Made by a program: the position numbers and the translations under genes
The notes under the pieces: model-generated
What the model was told of the DNA's origin: nothing
The model's input: only the letters and a program-made list of their open reading frames with translations
The model's database searches: none
In this document: positions 48,879-60,426 of the stretch, piece after piece
How positions within the stretch are numbered: the first letter of the stretch is position 1
How the letters are laid out: each line of letters begins with the position of its first letter
Assembly (NCBI GenBank): GCA_033030425.1
Contig: JAUFSD010000002.1
Location: forward strand, 992,001 to 1,056,000
Direction: 5' to 3'
Source of the DNA: Verpa conica
Taxonomy: Eukaryota > Ascomycota > Pezizomycetes > Pezizales > Morchellaceae
Length of the DNA stretch: 64,000 nucleotides

Positions 48879-50935
48879 AACTCCGCCATCAGTGAGCAAA
48901 AACTAGTCCAGCATTCAGACTGAATCAGTGATGACCCGAAGAGGAAGGCTTCGAGAAGTCTTCCACATGATCTGATCTGCAGCTGACACGGTGACACAGA
49001 CTTTCCATGTCCTGGTAACCTCCGCTCAACTCCAAAAAAATATCCTGGAGCAATTGCCTTGACTCCCGTGCGGCGTGCATATATTAAATGGCCGCTGTGG
49101 TTTTAGATGCATTTCACCGGCGACCTGCCCTTGTTTCCTGATACAGGACTTACATGTATTTACTACAAACTTCATTCTAGGAACTGTCAAACGAGATCAT
49201 AACTGCCGTTGTTTCTTTCAATCGAAGCCCCCTGGTGGGAACCAGGGGATAGGCAGCTCTCTGGTACCTTAAAAAAATAGCTAGGTATTTGACGAAGCGA
49301 GAGGAAAGGTATCATCTACCCAGCCCCCTCCAAAAAGGATCAGGGTCATTGTAACATCACTTACAGCACTTCAGCTATTTCTACACCAAGTATCATTATC
49401 AGCATGAGGTAAAAAAATTCACAGGCAGCTTCTTCACCAATCACCATAACTACCTAAATACGTACCACGGATCCATGCGATCTACGACCACCTGTAAAAC
49501 ACCATCTCAAGCTAAGAACCTCTCAACCCCCCCCCCCCCATCTGCCCCGTCTTGCATGAGCCCTAGGTGACATGTGAATAAGCTTCTTCCATCGCATTGT
49601 TCTAGAAGATGGCACGGGACAGGGTTCTGCGCATCAACCCCGAAATAAAAACTTTCCATTACACCGCACAAGCGGTGTTGTAGTCTACCCTGGTAAATAC
49701 TGAGAGAGAAATACCCGTCTAGTGTAATTTCTAACTAGAAATACACTTTGTACGCTGGTGAAACGTCTGGAATGTGGGGATCCACTTACATGCGGGAGAA
49801 GTTTCTTGCCTTCCAGAACTTAGCACGAGACGGATATTACCGGTTCATCACATCACTGCCTCACCGCACCGATTATGAAGAAGTACTAGATAATGGGTGC
49901 ATATGTTATTAGAAGATTGGCGGGTCATCTGCCCCCCCTCTCATGTTTAGTTAACCCTCCTTTCTCGCCTACCACCGCTAATAATATTTTTGCACGTCAT
50001 CCTAACCTTGGGGAAATCATAAACAGTACTAATATCTGGCATGGAAAATGAACTGGATTTATAAATCGAATACAAGAACTACTATGCTCAGCAACTAGCA
50101 ATTATTTACCCCCTCACCTCCAAGCAAAACTCCAACTCCGAAAAAAAAAAAAAAAAAAAGATCCCGCTAGCCCTGAACTAAGGGTATATCTCACACGCAT
50201 ATACGATGCTATATCTACAAGATATACGCCTAAAAAAGTCGACCCATATCATTTCTATCACCAGCTACGAGTCCAGACTACCCTACGACCTAGTGTCGAC
50301 CGGCTGACATACATAAGAAAATGGGAGAGAAGAGAGTGTGTGGAGGTAAGTAGTCAACACCACCAACAAAATCGAGAGACATGAAAGGTCTGTACGAGAG
50401 TGTCAAGCCAAACCAACAACAAAAAAAAAATCGCTCCAGAGAACTCACTCCAGACTACACCATCCATAAATAACTAGATAAAGGAGATAAGATAGCGAGT
50501 AGACACAAGAAGGAAGATGAATTCGTTAGTGTATGCCTTTTCCCAGTGATAAACGCAAATTTAAGATAGCGCGATATATCCGTACTAAGCTATACCGATC
50601 CTACCCCACCCTTACCCCACTCCCCAAGGGTCATATCCAGAGAAAGGAAAGTAGGTTGAAGGAATGTAGAGAAAGCTAGCAGCAACTCCCTCGCGCAGGT
50701 ATCCGGTACCAATCTTAGTACCTGCGCCAAACCCAATATAAAGAAACCAAAACCAAATATAAGAACCAGCCCCAAATTCAAAATCCAAACAAATGCCAGC
50801 CATCAGAGAGAAAGAGAAAGAGAAATGTGTCCAGAACCTATTTTCATGAAAAGAAAAAAATAACCCCCTAAAAAAAAATATTCGCCCCCAAACATCCCAA
50901 TTCACAAAGTCTTGAGCTTTTAAGCCTTATTCAAT

Positions 50936-52583
50936 CTAAAATACCCTAAACCCACCACCACTCGGGCCCGCCGGCGCACTTCCGCTTCGACCTCGACCAC
51001 CGATGCCATTACCCTCTCTGACAATATCGCCATACGCTGGTGTTGGAGATCTTCTCCCAAGCCCTAACAATCTCTCTCGGTCCCCTTCCCTATCATGGCG
51101 TCTCCTTGCATCCTCATCGCTCTCATCACTACTGCTACTAGCCGAGCTCGATTGAGAGCTGTAGTCTGGGGGTGGACTAGAATCCCGATGTACTCGCTGC
51201 GTGTTGTCAAAGTTGATATTCGCTAATGATATATCTGTAGGGCTTCTCTGGGGGCCCGGCGACGTAGGCGATACAGCTGAGGACCCAGGCGCGCCAGCAC
51301 CAACTCTGACATTTGTGTGGAGCGTGCTACTGCTGCGACCGCGTGTATGTGGTGGTGGTGGGTGTGGCTGCTCAAAGTATCCACTTGGTGTTTGGCCTCT
51401 CTGTCCGGTCTCTAATAATATACTACCTTGCTCAGAGCCATATGGTGGTGGGGGTGCGAGGGATCCAGATGCTGGGGCGAGACCCCATTTCTTCACGTTG
51501 GCTTCAATGAACACGAATCCGAGCTGACCAAAGTTAACATGGATAGACGCAGGGCCATTGGCACCGATTGTGGGGAACAGGTTAAGTGATTTGAGACCGT
51601 GTGCTGCGTCGTCGAGTTTTTTACCGTTACGGGTGAAGAAGATGGTACCAGTGCGGGGACGGTAGCCGACACCGATGACGTCACCTTGGTGATATGATGG
51701 GGCATAGGAGCTGCCCTGGAATGGCTGGTTGTGGCGGCGTTGGCCGAGGGATGTGTATGCGATTGAGTGTTTATGCCAGCCTAGGTTGTGTTAGAACGGA
51801 ATCTCATTGGGTGGCCAAAGAGAAGATGGTACATACCAGGTAATCTAAACATGGGGTACGGTTTCGTAGTCATGCCAATTGATACAAGAGTATTTTCGGG
51901 CTTGTCATAGAGCTTCGCTTCCCAGTAGTAAACCTCATTCTGCTTCGGCACCGGCAAGTTACTCTGAACGGAACATACCGAGTCGTAAAACTCGATCTCG
52001 GTCCTGGCCTCGACAAAGCAATTGGCAATCTCCAGCTCAGCCTCGAACTCCCACGCGGATACGCCCTTTTCCTGGATCGCAAGAAACTGCGACAGTGATA
52101 TATCAGTCGGAACCGAATCTGGGGGATTTGCCTCTATGAATGCTATAAAACCCAAATTTCATGTCAGTTTTTCAGTCTCTTTTTCGTCCTGCTGCAACCG
52201 CGGATATCCGAAGTAGGGAGATAGATACCTTTCGCCCTGAGGTACTCCTGCCTTGAGATCTCGTCCATCTCCTCAAGCGCATCAGCCTCCTCACGAGCAA
52301 GCGCTTGTTCGTCATCATATTCGCCGGGTCTGCCTATCCGGTCAAGAAAGATTCGGCCGCGAGAGGTGTATCTGAAAAAGTAGATGATTGCAAATATCAG
52401 CGCTACAAGGGCTGCAGACCCAAATGCTGATAGTAAGCCTATCAAGACGCCCTGGCCCGATTCCGAGGTTGAAGATGGAGTCGAAGGTGTTGGGAGGGAA
52501 GGGAAATTGTAGTATGGTGTGCCTGTGTACTTTTGTTGTGGGGAAGAGTCTTTTAGACGAGAGCGCTGATTGATGACTGTCAT
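50936..52583 (-). CDS. SSH4: SSH4/EAR1-like SPRY-domain ubiquitin-ligase adaptor
   Basis: Three exons (52583-52229, 52142-51837, 51780-50936) give 501 aa. In yeast, Ssh4 and Ear1 sit in endosomal/vacuolar membranes and recruit the Rsp5 ubiquitin ligase to membrane cargo. A single membrane segment lies at about residues 45-70 (GVLIGLLSAFGSAALVALIF) after a Ser/Pro-rich N-terminus. Basic and acidic linkers follow. The SPRY domain spans about residues 150-315, including VYYWEAKLYDKPENTLVSIG, GDVIGVGYRP and TIFFTRNGKKL. The C-terminal tail holds two PPxY motifs, PPPPY near 330 and PPDY near 427, the expected binding sites for WW domains of an Rsp5-type ligase. The tail ends in a Gly/Arg/Ser-rich segment. 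Introns are 86 and 56 nt with GTATCT and GTATGT donors. Ssh4 and Ear1 cannot be told apart here. The gene is divergent from RDH54. Confidence 0.92.
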
Positions 52584-53030
52584 TTTGGGAGAAGTGGAGT
52601 GGAGAGAGAGAGAGGGAGGGTTGAGGAGGGGGGGGGGGACAAGAGTAGGTGTTGTGTAGATCGTTGTGTGTCGTGGTCGTAGGTGTCGTGATATAGTCGT
52701 TGGTTGTGGTTGGATGTCTTAGATGGACTATCTTGGGCGAGCGTCTATGCTGTGTCTGTGTCCCGAGCGAGTGTGTCCTATAAGTGTATGCGTATGGTGG
52801 GTGTGTATGGGTGCGGGTATGGGCACGAGTATGGTGTGTATGCTATGTGCAGTGTAGTGTCTAGTATGGAGGTGATGAATGGAATGTGATGATGGACCCT
52901 GAAGATAAGTGGCGGGACAGGAATCAGGCGAGAGGAGTGCGGAGTGCGGAGTGTGGACAGGGGAGCGTGAGCAGCAAGCAGGAGCAGTGGAGTAGGTAGG
53001 TAGTAGGTAGCAGCAGCAGAAAACAGGCAG

Positions 53031-53053
53031 CACAGCACAGCACAGCACAGCAC
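53031..53053 (+). repeat. CACAG pentanucleotide microsatellite
   Basis: Four perfect CACAG units plus a partial fifth, in a longer CAG/CAC-rich neighbourhood. Confidence 0.9.
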
Positions 53054-53181
53054 AAGAGCAGCACCAGCACCAAGCAACGCCCAGCACCACCACTGGCGGA
53101 CAGGGGGCAATGCGAGTCAGGGAAAAATAGAAACACAAAAGCAGCCGCAATGCAAAGATACAGACACGCAACCCGATCACT

Positions 53182-53229
53182 GGGAGAAGAGAAGGGAAGG
53201 GAAAGAGAAAGAGAAGAAGAAGAAAAAAG
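53182..53229 (-). promoter_or_regulatory. Pyrimidine tract upstream of the SSH4-like gene
   Basis: About 48 bases are almost entirely purine on the plus strand, thus CT-rich on the coding strand, some 600 bp upstream of the ATG at 52583. CT tracts near transcription starts are common in filamentous fungi; the role here is inference. Confidence 0.35.
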
Positions 53230-54636
53230 TAAACGGAATCACAATAATCTTCAATAGATAAAAAGTAAAATAATAATAATAAAAAACAGAGATGAGAAAC
53301 TCCTCCTTCTCCTCCACACAAAATAACGAAAGGTGGAGTAGAAACTGCGAGAGATCCCGTGAAAAGAGGGAGAAGAAAGAAAGGGAGGGCAAGCACACAC
53401 TGTGTCTATGTATTGACTCCAAATTAACGCGATAGAGGCGGAGATGGAAGCGAGGGGCGATGAACTGAGACCCACTCAAACCGGGCTGCCAAGCCAGCCA
53501 ACTTCCGCCAGAGCCAAGCCGCCCTCCTCCCCCGCCGTCGGGGATATCCTTAAGACTCGACTCAGCACCAGCTCGCTGCGGCGCCAACCAAGTAAAGGCG
53601 AAAAAAGTAAGAAAATACCCCTAAAAACATGCCGGGCGGAGGGTCCAGTGGGGGGACATCAACCAAGCTACACAACCTGAGACGGTTTCATGTCAAAAAT
53701 AAGCACTCTGTGCCAAACGCGAGTAGAGGACCCCTCCCCCCCACTAAGCTGCCTACCCGCTCCTCCCGAGATCGGAACATCGTCAAGGACCAATATCTAT
53801 ATTCGACTATCCCCCACCGTGCTGATACGGCAAAGACAGAGGGGGAAGCGTCCCGGGAGACTGGATTCGATTAACGAAACTCGGCTCCAATTCGAACCGG
53901 GCCTCGTTTCTTTTCTGTTCCGTACTACAACAAGCTTCATACGAGGAACAGCTTCCCCGAACCTTGGCACTACTATTTCTCCACTGTCGTTGAATCCCGA
54001 TCTTATACCCGGGATAAGTAGAGTAAAGCAGAGTCCTACGGGATTGGTGGAAAATCATGCCAGGAATCTCTGCTCAGGGCAACGCCGAGTAATTGTCAAA
54101 ATCTAGAGTATGTACTCTACATACTAGTACATGCTAGTACATGTAGGACCGGGGGAAACCTCCTTCAGAGTAGAACCTCCACCCCTTACCAACACTATAT
54201 CACCACATCAGTATTATACTAAACGCTCCAATGGCAAGAGACACCAAGGGCATGACTATCTACGCGCCATATGTCCCCGTTGGTTCAATTGCAAATGTGC
54301 CTCTCTGCTCTCAATGGCTGGATATCTATTGACAAATCCGGTGTCGTATAAATCTAGCAGCTGAATGTACCCTCACTTGATCTTCTGAAATCGTTGATGC
54401 AATGCAAATAGCAGTAAGAACTTGTACTTGCATATGCCCTTCTATCTTAGAGATGACATTTCGGGGCAAGTGTAGAGGCTCTAATACGAATTCCGGCAAA
54501 CTCCTTAGTGATCAGTGATCAGCCCCAGGATCCCCTTGGCACTCTCAAACGCGTCCCCCCAACCACTTTGCACGTCCCAACGCGACCATACGCGTCTTCC
54601 CCCACCACCCATCACCACCCATTACCCACGCCCGCA

Positions 54637-57402
54637 ATGTTTGGAAAGAAATTCGTCCCTCCGCTCCTCCGTAAGCCCACAGCAGCCCCCGAAGATGAAC
54701 CTCCGGCCAAGAAACCCCGTGTCGGTTCTACTCTCCCTACCTCGACTTCATCCGCATCTTCACAAGGGTCCCGAACACTCAAACTTACCACCACGAGTAG
54801 GAAGCCATTACTCCTTGTCCGTAACCCTACCCCAACAGCTTCTTCCTCCTCTCCTACCCCCACAGTAGGATTCACCAATGAACCACCATCAGAAAGTTAC
54901 TACAATGTCCTATGGCGCAAGAAAACAACAAAGAAACACAAAACCTTCGACGGCGACGGCATTCTCTCCGTCAGCGGCGGATTTGCAATCCTGCAGGACA
55001 CCACTGGTAAAGACATGGGCCGAACAATGATGAAGACCCTCCCCACCCTCGGAGAACTCATCTCTATCAGTGGTAAAGACGTCGAGATCGACTCTGTCCT
55101 CTCCCGAGAAGAGTTCATGGCCGGCCGACCATTCTTGAAAGCTCTCCCCCCATCAGTGAAGGCGCCCGAGACTTTCCAGGCTGTGTCTGCAGCGGGGTTT
55201 TTTGGTACGAAGTTTAAGACACCGCTGTTGAGCTCGACGGTGGTGGCGAATACGCATGGAAAGACGCCAACGCCGCGGCATGACCCGATGGCAGAGGGAG
55301 CGCTTGTAATGATGAGACCGCCTAAGGATGGGAAGGATTTCGTTGATGTGGTTGTGGACCCTTTTATTTCGCACCACCTGAGGCCGCATCAGAGGGAGGG
55401 GGTTAAATTTCTTTACGAGGCCGTCATGGGGATGAAAGAGTTTGATGGGCAAGGTGCTATTTTGGCAGATGAGATGGGACTGGGAAAAACGTTGCAGACG
55501 ATTGCATTACTTTGGACGTTGTTGAGTATGTTTGCATCACTAAATTTTGTGGCTTTTTTTAAAAAAAAAATACTGATATAGTGTAGAGCAGAATCCGATT
55601 TATGGGTCTGCCCCTGTTGTTAAGAAGGCGCTCATCGTGTGCCCGGTTACGCTTATCAATAACTGGAGGAAAGAGTTTAAAAAATGGCTCGGGAAGGAGC
55701 GTATTGGGGTCTTTGTTGTAGATTCCAAGTCAAATATTCGTGATTTTACACACGGGAAGGTCTACAACATGATGATAATCGGCTATGAGAAACTACAGAA
55801 AGTGCAGGCCGAGCTGAAGAATACAAATATTGACATTGTAATTGCGGATGAAGGACACAGGCTCAAGACCGAGAAGAATAAGAGTGCGATGGCGATTAGA
55901 GGGCTGAATACCAAGAGGAGGGTTATCCTTAGTGGTACACCGCTGCAGAATGATTTACACGAGTTTTATATCATGGTGGATTTTGTCAATCCTGGTTTGC
56001 TCGAGACTTATCAGACCTTCAAGAAGGAATTTGAGAACCCGATCGTCAAGAGTCGCCAGCCGGGGGCTTCAAAAAAGGACGTAGAGAAAGGCAAAGCTCG
56101 TGGTGATGAGGTCCGTATTCAATTTCATCGCTAACCACCTTATAATACTAATATGGGTGATAGCTCGCCCGTCTAACCAAGCTCTTTGTTCTCCGTCGGA
56201 CAGCAGAGATCCTATCTGAATACCTCCCGCCAAAAACAGAATATGTAGTATTCTGCCGTCCCAGTCCCAAGCAACTAAAAGTCTACAAATCCATTATCGA
56301 CTCCCCCTCTTTTGAAAGCTGTTACCGCTCCCCCGATACCTCCCTCCTTCTTATCACCATGCTCAAGAAGCTCTGCAACTCCCCTGGTCTCCTTGCTGAA
56401 AAACCCGGCAAGGAGACTAACGAAACTGTCAAATCCCTTCTCGCGGGAGTAAACCCAAAGCTCTTGGAATCAAGAAGCAGCTCCCATAGTGGAAAGTTTC
56501 GCGTTCTAGATAGAATGTTGATCACGCTATTTAAGACGACGAACGAGAAGATTGTTATCGTGTCAAACTACACGAGCACATTAGACCTTCTACAAAACCT
56601 CCTGAGTAGTCGTGGACTAAGCTTCCTAAGACTCGATGGGAAAACGCAGACGAATAAAAGACAAGAGCTAGTAGATAAGTTTAACAGATGCGACAGTAAA
56701 ACTGCATTCGCGTTCTTGTTGTCTGCAAAATCTGGAGGCGCAGGGATAAATCTCATCGGCGCGTCTAGACTGGTGTTGTTTGATCTCGACTGGAATCCAG
56801 CAACTGATGCACAGGCGATGGCACGAATCCACAGGGATGGTCAGAAGAGGCAGGTTAAGATTTACAGAATGTTGACGACAGGATGCTTCGACGAAAAGAT
56901 CTATCAGCGGCAGCTTACAAAGACTGGGCTTGCGGACTCAGTCATGGATCAGAAGTCAACGGCAAGTAGTTTCACGCAAGATGAGCTAAGGGATCTATTT
57001 AGTCTAGACACGGAAACCGTGTGTCAGACCCATGATCTTCTCGGATGTAATTGCGAAGGAAAAGGTTATATCGCTGGACCTCCTGACTCACCTGCTGAAG
57101 GGGAGGGTGAGGACGATGAGGACGATGAACTGCCAAAATTCCCGGGGCTCATGAAGGCGAGTGAGGTTGATGTGGAGAAGATTGAGAAGGAGAGAATGAC
57201 GATTATGAAGAAACCTCCTAAGGGCACGCAGCTGAGTGCACTGATGGAGTATTCGCATGTGTTGGCTAGTAGTCTAGTCTGCGATGAGAAGAAGGGAGAC
57301 GAGGAGTACAATGAGGTTAGTATCGAAGATGAGTTGTTAACAAGAATAGTGAGGGATGGGGAAGGGAAGGAGGTTAGTTTTATTTTTCAGAAGACTTTTT
57401 AG
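54637..57402 (+). CDS. RDH54: Rdh54/Tid1 (Rad54B) SWI2/SNF2 DNA translocase
   Basis: Three exons (54637-55525, 55587-56110, 56164-57402) give 883 aa. Rdh54 uses ATP to move on duplex DNA and works with Rad51/Dmc1 in homologous recombination. The protein starts [14 protein letters not shown] and has a basic KKPR patch. The N-terminal signature [21 protein letters not shown] separates this family from Rad54 proper. The SNF2 ATPase core begins near residue 245 ([14 protein letters not shown]). It has motif I DEMGLGKT at 278-285, DEGH at 384-387, and [11 protein letters not shown]. The helicase C lobe starts near 580, with [18 protein letters not shown] and [10 protein letters not shown] (about 691-700). 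A Cys-rich stretch, [17 protein letters not shown], follows near 770. Introns are 61 and 53 nt; the second has a weak GTCCGT donor with a TACTAAT branch site. Confidence 0.95.
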
Positions 57403-57703
57403 AAGGTCCGAGATATACTACTGTATGATAGATAGATATTGGTGTTTGGCGCCTGGAAATGACTGGCTTAACAATATTTTTATTTAATCCATATAAGTTA
57501 TAAAAAATGAATTTTATGGTAGTACTTTTAATCTTACATAGCACGTCTGAGGCAAGGGGAGTATTCTGGTCGCTGCAGGAGACATTCTTTGTCTGAGTGA
57601 AAGAGCCCCCCCGATTTAGAACCTTCGCATTTACACCTACATTAGCCAGAGCTAGCACCTCCTCTACCCTCCGCCTGCGCATCATCACCACTGTCCACCC
57701 ACC
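57403..57703. other. Short tandem-gene spacer between RDH54 and aladin-like gene
   Basis: About 300 bp that must hold both the RDH54 3' end and the promoter of the downstream gene. It is AT-rich in the first half and more GC-rich near the ATG. No other feature is seen. Confidence 0.6.
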
Positions 57704-59924
57704 ATGTCTTCAAGCTTCAAGAATCTAGAGGAGCCGAAATCAACAAGTGTTGTAGAGATAGATGGAGTAATCTGTATATCATTTCCCTTTCCCCGTACTT
57801 CCATAACCACGACTAATCATAGACCCAGTATCACAAACGGACACTCTCCCTACAAACTTTGATAAGAAAAAACATGCGCCCCTCATCGTCCTTAAGGCCT
57901 CCTCGCCCCTCTATAGTACACGTATCCGGCATTGTGCGTCTGTGCTACTAGCTAGGGACTCACTCCCACCATGGTTAGGGCCTTGGAGGCTGCTTTATTA
58001 CCTTGAATACATACGAATCGTCAGCACCGATGCGTACTACACAGTTCAAAGGCTTCGCAGCACACCTGGTGATCTGCTGCTGAAGTATTTTCTCGGTCAC
58101 AGTCTCAGCATAGTTAATCCCCTGCTCACCAGTTGGCCACTGCACGAGGAGCGTAGTAGGCTCAGTACCCTTCTTGGGACGCCTTCATCTAGAACGTGGA
58201 ATAAGAAACGAAGTGGGGAGGAGAAAATCGAGCATATTGCTTTCCACCCTAGTATCCAGATTCTAGCACTCTCAACGACATTCTCAAGAATACATTTGTT
58301 TGACCTACGCACAAATGTTTTTCTGGATTACTACATGTGTGCAGCTGACTCTCCGGCTGATTTAACGATTACTTCCCTTGCGTTTAATGGGGCGAATCAG
58401 TTGGCTGTGGGGATGGATACAGGCTGCGTCGACATCTGGACACTTGACCTTTCTGCTACGACTCCGGGGTCATGGACTTTAACAAGTAAACCTGAGAAGG
58501 CTCTCGGGTCACTGTTTACCCCTGTTCGCTCCCCCTCGCAGTTATCAGGATCGCCGTTTGGCTATCGTAGCTCACAGCCATCCATGAAACATTCCACCCG
58601 TAGACCGGTATTCTTTAGCACCCACCTCTCTCCAGGGACACAAGATCTCCTGGCGAAAGATGCACGACGGGAAGGTGCCAAAGCAACGCTTGAGCGTGTT
58701 GAGCTGGTGAAGAATAGTCTTGGAACACAGGAGAGACTTATTGGTGGGGTGACGGTAGTGGCGTTTTCGCCGAGTGGCAAACATCTAGCTGTGGGTACGA
58801 CAATGGGTGGTGTCTGGGTCTATAACGTTACGTTGGAGACTTCGTTCCGTGTTTTGCCTCACTTTGCATTACTGGCGGTGGCGGCAAAGTGTACCGCCCT
58901 AACCTGGGGTGTCCCGCCAGGTGTGAGATCGGTCCCACTTAGGGGTGAGGAGGACCTAGAGACTAGATATCAGCTTGAAACTGCTGACACCACATTAATT
59001 GCTGGGATGGAGAGCGGGCTGGTAGTTTATCTTCGAGTGAGGGAAAACGGAGCGGGCGGTATCACGATTGACTCGCACCCCGTCGAGTTCTATCCGGGTA
59101 TTCTTGCGGGGGTATCTGCGGGAGGGGGTGTTGGACAAATATTATTAGTTCCTTCACTGCTGGATACGGATAGTCGACAGTATGGGTCGTTCCCGACATT
59201 TGTTGTATCTGTTCGGGATGAACCAGGAGTCCATATATTCCGTTTAGTCCCTGACTCGGTCCTTAAGGCCTCTGTTCCATCTGCGTCTTCGGTGCCCAAT
59301 ACACCCGTCCATGAATCTTTCACGTTTAAAAGATCATCACATTATCATGGTAGACGAATATATAAGAAGGCTCTTAGAGCGACCGGGAAGTTTCTTGGTG
59401 ATTATTGCGGGGTGTATGATCGTATGAGAGCCGTACATGTTGGGAGTTTAGATACGGAGTATACTGTATTCCCGCCTACTATTGGGCCATTGGGAGAGGA
59501 TGTGACTGGACTTGGTGCTGGAGAAACTACGCAATATTATACTCCCCATCCTATACGTAGTGGTGGATACGGCGGGGTTGTTCAATCCATGGCGATCGAT
59601 CCTACTGGGCAGCGGCTTATAGTTAGTTTTACTCATCAAGATAGAGGTATGAAGTCGGAAGAGGAGTCGGTTGTCTGGTTTGATGCAAGCAGCATCACAT
59701 CGTCTGCGTTCATGCTAGAGGCATTAGGTGTAGTGAGGCCAGAACGAGTGATTACTTGTGAAAGTGAATTAGGGGGGGTTGAGGGGGTTGGGGAGGTGGG
59801 TTTCGCGGGAGGATTTGATAAAGGGGTTTGTGCGGGGATCGTTGTTGGTGGTGGTATGGGTGTAGGGATCTTTCGAGGTTTTGACAGTGATGGAGAGGGT
59901 GAAAGGTGGGTAAGTGTAGAATAG
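57704..59924 (+). CDS. AAAS: Aladin-like WD40 nucleoporin
   Basis: Two exons (57704-57773 and 57823-59924) give 723 aa. The 49-nt intron has donor GTATAT and a GACTAATC branch site, and links an ATG-bearing exon in frame to the long open frame. WD40 blades are recognisable by IEHIAFHPSIQILALST, ITSLAFNGANQLAVG, CVDIWTLDLSATTPGS, VTVVAFSPSGKHLAVG and VVQSMAIDPTGQRLIVS. Their order, the WTLD strand, and the VYNVTLETSFRVLPHF repeat resemble aladin, a nuclear pore protein that animals need for selective import. Residues 50-150 before the propeller are mostly hydrophobic with aromatic patches, as in aladin. Two insertions of low complexity break the propeller. Assignment rests on my reading of motif order. 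The alternative is an unassigned fungal WD40 protein. Confidence 0.68.
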
Positions 59925-60426
59925 TGAGGTTTGTGCTTGGGGGCTACTCCATGATAATAGAGCTGGCCCTAGTTAAAGTACCTGTTTAAGTAGCATACTG
60001 TATCATCCTAAAAATTTACCCTAGCGCCAGCCATAGTTACAGGAATAATTCTTGTAATAAAGACTGTAGGTAGATAGATGCAATAAACTTCTAGTCTAAT
60101 ATGTAGGTTACAAGTCCCGAAATTAATCTTATACTGGGCTTTACAATATAATTTCTCATATACCATTTCTTCTTTAATTTTTTCAAGTACATATATATAG
60201 CCAAATTAGAACACAAGAATGAAAAAATTATATATAAGCGCAGACAGAAATTCAAATATCCCGGTCACCTATGACAGCTAAGATCTAGATATCAAGACCA
60301 AAGAAATAATAGAAATATATCTTTGCTCCATAGCTCGAGTTAGTAAATAATTTATAATAGAAATTGAAGTTAGTGCATATAGTTATTGAGACTACTACCC
60401 TATTGCTAGCAGCGCAAATAATATAA
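59925..60426. other. Convergent 3' flank of aladin-like and patatin genes
   Basis: AT-rich. An AATAAA hexamer at 60056-60061 is a candidate poly(A) signal for the plus-strand gene. No open frame of note. Confidence 0.55.

Larger units (their letters stand above)
45639..50935. other. Long gene-free region
   Basis: No supportable gene in 5.3 kb. The first kilobase is mixed composition with a CA microsatellite. From 47.1 to 50.5 kb the sequence is AT-rich, with homopolymer runs (C13 at 49527-49539, A19 at 50141-50159) and a tRNA-like fragment at 48816-48878. Open frames of up to 156 codons near 46.6-47.1 kb exist on both strands but show no domain or codon pattern. A first exon for PDE1 was sought here and not found. 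Confidence 0.55.
52584..54636. other. Divergent intergenic region between SSH4-like and RDH54
   Basis: On the minus strand the first 700 bp are pyrimidine-rich and act as the upstream leader of the SSH4-like gene, including the tract at 53182-53229. A G11 run lies at 52628-52638 and a CACAG repeat at 53031-53053. The part from 53.5 to 54.6 kb is upstream of RDH54. Overlapping open frames on the minus strand at 52.7-53.6 kb are products of the low-complexity composition. Confidence 0.6.

Noticed and set aside
52728..53587. Overlapping minus-strand frames of 110-222 codons rich in Cys, Leu and Phe
   Set aside because: They arise from CT-rich and CACAG repeat DNA in the SSH4-like upstream region and overlap each other in several frames.
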